From NCBI GenBank assembly GCA_017469605.1, contig JAFUGB010000292.1, positions 1 to 7,040 on the forward strand: a DNA stretch of 7,040 nt, in the 5' to 3' direction. Both the position numbers and the translations under genes were made by a program. Shown here piece after piece: positions 4,120 through 7,040 of this stretch (positions within the stretch are counted from its first letter, which is position 1; each line of letters starts with the position of its first letter). Source of the DNA: Clostridia bacterium. GTDB lineage: Bacteria; Bacillota; Clostridia; Christensenellales; Aristaeellaceae. Below the pieces are notes generated by a model. That model was given only the letters and a program-made list of their open reading frames with translations. It was not told the DNA's origin and did not search any database.

Positions 4120-6708
4120 TCAGTTGATGCCCAGCAGGCGCGCAGCGTTCTCATAGGCGTACATGATGGCATTCTGGTGATCCTTGTCCACCTTGTTGCT
4201 GGCATGCACGCGGCTGTTGACAAAGTGCACGCAGAACTGGCCGTTGAAGTTGTTGTCGGGAATGGTATCGCCCTGGGGATAGTTATGCGGTACGCCGTAA
4301 ATGGAGGCCGCGTAGCTGTGGGTGCCGATGGTGATCAGCACAGGACGGCGCTGGTACAGGTTTTTATCGCTGATATCCTGGGCCTTGGAGACGCCGTATA
4401 CCCGGCACATGGCCGCGGTATCGGCGGCGGTGAGGGGCTCCACGTCGGCATGTACGCCGCCAGACCAACGCCTGATTTGGAAACTGATGCCCGTTTTTAC
4501 GTCGGTGAGGATGGCGACACAGCCCTTATAGAAGATATCCTGGATGCCGCCAGTGTACCAGTCGATAAGCTCGGGCCTGTAAAGCGTAATGCCGTTCACG
4601 CTGCTTCCGCTGCTGGCGGTGGTGCCGGTGCCCGTGCTGCCGGTGGACTGGGCGGTGGCATAGGCCTGCGCCTCGGCGGTGGTCAGGATGCGCAGCAGGT
4701 CGCCGCGGATCCAGCCCGTAATGCCGTTTACGCTGACGTTATACCAGGTGTAGTTGTTGGCCACGTTGGTGGTGCCCAGCAGGGTGCACATCTGCCCCGC
4801 GCGGTAGAGCAGCGCCAGCTGCTTGCCGCCGGAGCGGCCCTCGGCGCGCACGATGACCTTATCCATGGTGGTAACGGCCATGTTGCTCTGGTCGCCGGCA
4901 ACGGCGGCGGCCGTGCCCGCAGAAGAGTCGGCGGCCGTGGTGCCCTGGTAGGCGGCGTATTCCACATTGGTCATCACGCGGCAATACTTGGCCATGATGT
5001 AGCAGGTTTCTCCCGCGTAATCGATCTTGTACCATTCCGCGCCGCCGGACTTGGTGGTGCCGGTAAAGTGGAATACAGCGCCCAGCAGGGCCTGTCCCTT
5101 GGTGCTGGCGGCGGTGGAGGGGGATTTGCGGATCCACACCTTATCGGCGGTGGTTTGGATGTAGTTCACCGGCACGGGTGCGGCGGTGGGGCCGGGGGTG
5201 GCGGTGGGCAGGGGTTGGCCGTTCTGGTAGGCGGACGCCTGGTCGCTGTTGAGCACCGAAGCGTAGCTGCCGTGCACATAGCCGGTATTGCCGTTATAGG
5301 ACACGGGATACCAGGTGACCGAGCCGCTGACCACGGCGCTGCCCGCCAGGGGCAGCACGGTGCCCGCAGAGGCGATCTGGCCGTAGGTGCCGGCGGTGGT
5401 GCTGGCCTTTTTGCGCACATAAACCTTGTCGGTGGTGGTCATCACATAGCCGGCCGCGGTGGTGGCTGTCTGCGTGGCAGCCTGGCCAACCCCGGCGTTG
5501 CCGGCGATGATCTGGCAGAAGTCGCTCATTACATAGCCGGTTTCGCCGTTTTTGGTCACCTGGTACCAGGTGGTGCCGCCTCCGGTCACCGCGCTGTAAT
5601 AGGGGGTGGTTTCATTCTTTTCAAACCGGTCCAGCACCTTGGCGGCCGTGGTGGGGGATTTGCGCATGTTGACGCCGCCGGCAATGAACTGAATGGTGCC
5701 CTGGGCCTGGTTGGTAAAGGTGACGGGGATGGCGGTGGCGCCGGGAGCCACGGTGGCCACCGTGGTCACCGCGCTGCTGGCGGTGATTTCGGCACAGGAG
5801 CCCAGCACATAGCCGAAGGACGCCGTGGGCTGGTAATACACGTAGTACCAGGTGGCGCCGTCCACCACGCTGACGGCGTAATAGGGCAGAATATCGTTCT
5901 GCTCGGCCTGGGCCACCACGTTTTTCACATCGGTCTTGGTGGTTTTGCGGATGTTGGTTTTGCCGTTGGGCGTAATGCGGATATAGCCCACGGCGGTGCT
6001 GTTGGAATACAGGGGATCGGCGGTGGGCGCGCCGGCCAGCGAGCTGCGGTCGGGCAGCTGGGCGATGGTGGCGCCGCTGTTCAGCGTCAGTACCTGAACG
6101 CAGTCGTCCACCACATAGCCGTACTGGCCGGAAGCGGAATCATAGCAGTAATACCATACATGGTTGCCGCTGGGCGGAACCACGGTGGCATAGAAGGGCA
6201 GGACGGTGTTTTGGTTGAGCTTGGCGATGATGTTGCCGCTGAGCATATGGGCATCGGCGCGCATATTGGTGGTGCCCTTGGGGGTAATGATCAGCGTGCC
6301 GATGGCCTCGCTGGAGGCAGTCGCGGCGGCGGTGGAAGCCGCGGTGGCCGGCACGGGATCGCTGACGGTCACCGCGCCCGTGTCCTGGGCGGCGGCCAAC
6401 TGCATATTGCTGGCCTTCACGTAAGCGCTGATGCCGTTTACGGTGATCTGATAGAATTCCACGCCGCTGATGGTCTGGCTGCCGGTTACCAGGTAGCCGG
6501 TGGACGAATTGAGCAGGCCCAGGCTGCTCAGTGACGAGCCGTTATAGCTGTAATAGTTCACGCTGGTGCTGGCGGGGGTCAGGTAGGAGCCCACCGCCCC
6601 GTCCGCCCGCGCCCCATCGGGCGTCAGGCTCAGGGAAAGCAGCAGCGCAAACAAAACGCTCAGGCCGCGCTGAACGACGGAAAACCGGTATTGCTTGCAT
6701 TTGTTCAT
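4120..6708 (-). CDS. Secreted multi-SH3b-repeat protein with unrecognised C-terminal domain
   Basis: The 862-residue product has a signal peptide (basic start, hydrophobic 15-28, likely cleavage after ARA at 33-35). A degenerate repeat (about 36-105) is followed by six bacterial SH3 repeats at about 137-207, 241-309, 337-401, 420-486, 515-579 and 609-675. Each has a [NV]xR core, a WY in the middle and a GYV-type end. Low-complexity Ala/Thr/Ser/Pro linkers join them. Residues 705-862 form a compact domain I do not recognise, with GGVHADVEP (750-758), YGVPHNYPQGDTI (804-816) and FNGQFCVHFVNSRVH (821-835). SH3b repeats usually bind cell wall, so this is probably a wall-associated protein; an enzymatic role for the C-terminus is only a possibility (candidate residues H753, D755, H808, C826, H828). 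There is no LPXTG or C-terminal membrane anchor. The Shine-Dalgarno GAGGTGG (6713-6719) and a strong promoter support the start. First gene of a three-gene unit. Confidence 0.85.
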   Translation of the reverse strand: MNKCKQYRFSVVQRGLSVLFALLLSLSLTPDGARADGAVGSYLTPASTSVNYYSYNGSSLSSLGLLNSSTGYLVTGSQTISGVEFYQITVNGISAYVKASNMQLAAAQDTGAVTVSDPVPATAASTAAATASSEAIGTLIITPKGTTNMRADAHMLSGNIIAKLNQNTVLPFYATVVPPSGNHVWYYCYDSASGQYGYVVDDCVQVLTLNSGATIAQLPDRSSLAGAPTADPLYSNSTAVGYIRITPNGKTNIRKTTKTDVKNVVAQAEQNDILPYYAVSVVDGATWYYVYYQPTASFGYVLGSCAEITASSAVTTVATVAPGATAIPVTFTNQAQGTIQFIAGGVNMRKSPTTAAKVLDRFEKNETTPYYSAVTGGGTTWYQVTKNGETGYVMSDFCQIIAGNAGVGQAATQTATTAAGYVMTTTDKVYVRKKASTTAGTYGQIASAGTVLPLAGSAVVSGSVTWYPVSYNGNTGYVHGSYASVLNSDQASAYQNGQPLPTATPGPTAAPVPVNYIQTTADKVWIRKSPSTAASTKGQALLGAVFHFTGTTKSGGAEWYKIDYAGETCYIMAKYCRVMTNVEYAAYQGTTAADSSAGTAAAVAGDQSNMAVTTMDKVIVRAEGRSGGKQLALLYRAGQMCTLLGTTNVANNYTWYNVSVNGITGWIRGDLLRILTTAEAQAYATAQSTGSTGTGTTASSGSSVNGITLYRPELIDWYTGGIQDIFYKGCVAILTDVKTGISFQIRRWSGGVHADVEPLTAADTAAMCRVYGVSKAQDISDKNLYQRRPVLITIGTHSYAASIYGVPHNYPQGDTIPDNNFNGQFCVHFVNSRVHASNKVDKDHQNAIMYAYENAARLLGIN
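4153..4299 (-). repeat. Duplicated C-terminal domain segment, copy 1
   Basis: This 147-bp stretch encodes residues 804-852 of the SH3b protein and aligns without gaps to 6892-7038. By hand count about 118 of 147 bases and 37 of 49 residues are identical. The level fits a duplication followed by divergence under protein-level constraint. Confidence 0.85.
4684..6300 (-). repeat. Array of six SH3b repeats (protein level)
   Basis: Six diverged repeats of about 65-71 residues are visible in translation. The first two share a TPxGxTNxR opening, the third has GGVNMRKSPTTAAK, and the last three share TTxDKVxxR. Each repeat ends in a [GC][YW][VI] strand. Linkers of 8 to 35 residues separate them. Four repeats carry a cysteine near the end (C203, C305, C398, C576). 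The repeats are diverged enough that this is an old array, not a recent DNA-level expansion. Confidence 0.8.
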
Positions 6709-6712
6709 AATG

Positions 6713-6719
6713 CCACCTC
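6713..6719 (-). promoter_or_regulatory. Ribosome binding site of the SH3b-repeat gene
   Basis: GAGGTGG on the minus strand ends 4 nt before the ATG at 6708, close to the AGGAGG ideal. It follows a leader hairpin (6724-6738) by only 4 nt. Confidence 0.65.
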
Positions 6720-6723
6720 GTAA

Positions 6724-6738
6724 TGCGCCCCGGGCGCA
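6724..6738 (-). promoter_or_regulatory. Leader hairpin upstream of the SH3b-repeat gene
   Basis: TGCGCCCCGGGCGCA is a perfect inverted repeat with 7-base arms about one central base; as RNA it gives a 6-bp GC-rich stem with a 3-nt loop. It lies about 9 nt after the expected transcription start and just before the ribosome binding site. It could stabilise the 5' end, tune translation, or at DNA level be an operator. No T-run follows, so it is not a terminator. Confidence 0.45.
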
Positions 6739-6753
6739 GAATATTCCACCTGT

Positions 6754-6782
6754 ATTGTATTACGTATTTGTTACAAAGTCAA
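6754..6782 (-). promoter_or_regulatory. Vegetative (sigma-A type) promoter of the SH3b-yhiN-vanZ unit
   Basis: On the minus strand TTGACT (6777-6782) and TACAAT (6754-6759) are spaced by exactly 17 bp. Each hexamer matches the sigma-A consensus at five of six positions. The element sits in a distinctly AT-rich island in otherwise GC-rich sequence, 46-74 bp upstream of the ATG at 6708. Transcription should start near 6747. Confidence 0.85.
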
Positions 6783-6803
6783 GCAGAGAACGAAATAAAT
6801 TGG

Positions 6804-6840
6804 AAAAATAATTTTAAAGAATGCCGCGAACGGGCGCTTT
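6804..6840 (-). terminator. Possible weak terminator of the truncated upstream gene
   Basis: Just after the stop at 6844, the minus strand shows CCG-TTCG-CGG (6824-6833), a short stem with a stable UUCG-type loop. It is framed by AAAG/CTTT (6837-6840 with 6816-6819), and a T-rich tract with five T residues (complement of 6804-6808) follows. The stem is interrupted, so termination may be incomplete. Confidence 0.35.
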
Positions 6841-6843
6841 GCG

Positions 6844-7040
6844 TTATTTGAAGGTATAGCCGTACTTTTTCAGGATGGATTCGCCGTAGTTATAGGCGTA
6901 TTTAATGGCGGACTGGTGGGCGCTGTCCACCTTCTTGGTTTTATGCACCTGGCTGTTGACAAAATGCACGCAGAACTGGCCGTTGAATTTGTTGTTGGCA
7001 ATGGTGTCGCCCGCCGGATAATTGTGGGGCACGCCGTACA
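6844..7040 (-). CDS. 3' end of a paralogous gene sharing the unrecognised C-terminal domain
   Basis: Only the last 64 codons and the TAA lie in the window; the reading frame runs out of the upper edge, so the start and N-terminus are not visible. The visible part begins YGVPHNYPAGDTI, continues with FNGQFCVHFVNSQVH and ends KKYGYTFK. It aligns without gaps to residues 804-852 of the SH3b-repeat protein with 37 of 49 identities, and keeps the His, Cys and Asp positions HNYP, FCVHF, VH and KVD. The extreme C-terminus differs and is lysine-rich. Whether it also carries SH3b repeats cannot be seen. The GTG at 7030-7032 is not taken as a start, because it aligns with an internal valine of the paralogue and the frame stays open upstream. 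Confidence 0.85.
   Translation of the reverse strand, partial: YGVPHNYPAGDTIANNKFNGQFCVHFVNSQVHKTKKVDSAHQSAIKYAYNYGESILKKYGYTFK
6892..7038 (-). repeat. Duplicated C-terminal domain segment, copy 2
   Basis: Partner of 4153-4299: same strand, same frame, gap-free, about 80% identical by hand count. The homology reaches the last full codons at the window edge and therefore probably extends beyond it. Confidence 0.85.

Noticed and set aside
3772..6534. Plus-strand open frame of 920 codons
   Set aside because: It runs antisense to the SH3b gene and part of the flavoprotein gene. Its translation is glycine-rich, low in complexity, and has no signal peptide or motif. It is the mirror of GC-rich third positions in genes with clear family signatures and has no credible ribosome site.
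6844..7032. Independent 62-residue gene starting at the GTG at 7032
   Set aside because: The frame is open to the window edge, and the two codons before the GTG (TAC GGC) match the paralogue (YGVPHNYP), so this is the tail of a longer gene.

Overview
The window looks like a chromosomal piece of a GC-rich, endospore-forming Firmicute, most likely a clostridial (gut-type) lineage. The spore-cortex lysis pair sleB-ypeB makes a spore former almost certain. The lineage guess rests on base composition and on the style of the SH3b-repeat protein, and is inference only. All recognisable genes lie on the minus strand, so transcription runs from high to low coordinates. I see no tRNA, rRNA, CRISPR array, insertion sequence or phage gene.

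Reading in the direction of transcription: (1) 7040-6844 is the 3' end of a gene cut by the window edge. (2) A 135-bp AT-rich gap holds a strong vegetative-type promoter (TTGACT-17-TACAAT) and a small leader hairpin. (3) A three-gene transcription unit follows: a secreted 862-residue protein with SH3b repeats (6708-4120), a YhiN/HI0933-family flavoprotein (4116-2896) and a VanZ-like membrane protein (2881-2396). Gaps are only 3 and 14 nt, and a rho-independent terminator closes the unit at 2383-2349. (4) A second unit, sleB (2210-1551) and ypeB (1542-229), follows an excellent match to a forespore sigma-G promoter (GTATA-18-CATACTA). It ends in a hairpin-rich 3' region with a terminator at 142-115. 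(5) The last ~100 bp contain inverted repeats and a possible truncated small ORF.

The sleB-ypeB unit is a classical germination module: SleB is the cortex-lytic enzyme, and YpeB is the PepSY-domain partner that SleB needs for stability and localisation in the spore. The upstream unit has vegetative-type control, and its three products have no established joint function. Its first protein and the truncated gene upstream share the same unrecognised C-terminal domain (37 of 49 residues identical where both are visible; about 80% at DNA level). This indicates a tandem duplication of a cell-surface protein family and is the most interesting feature of the window.
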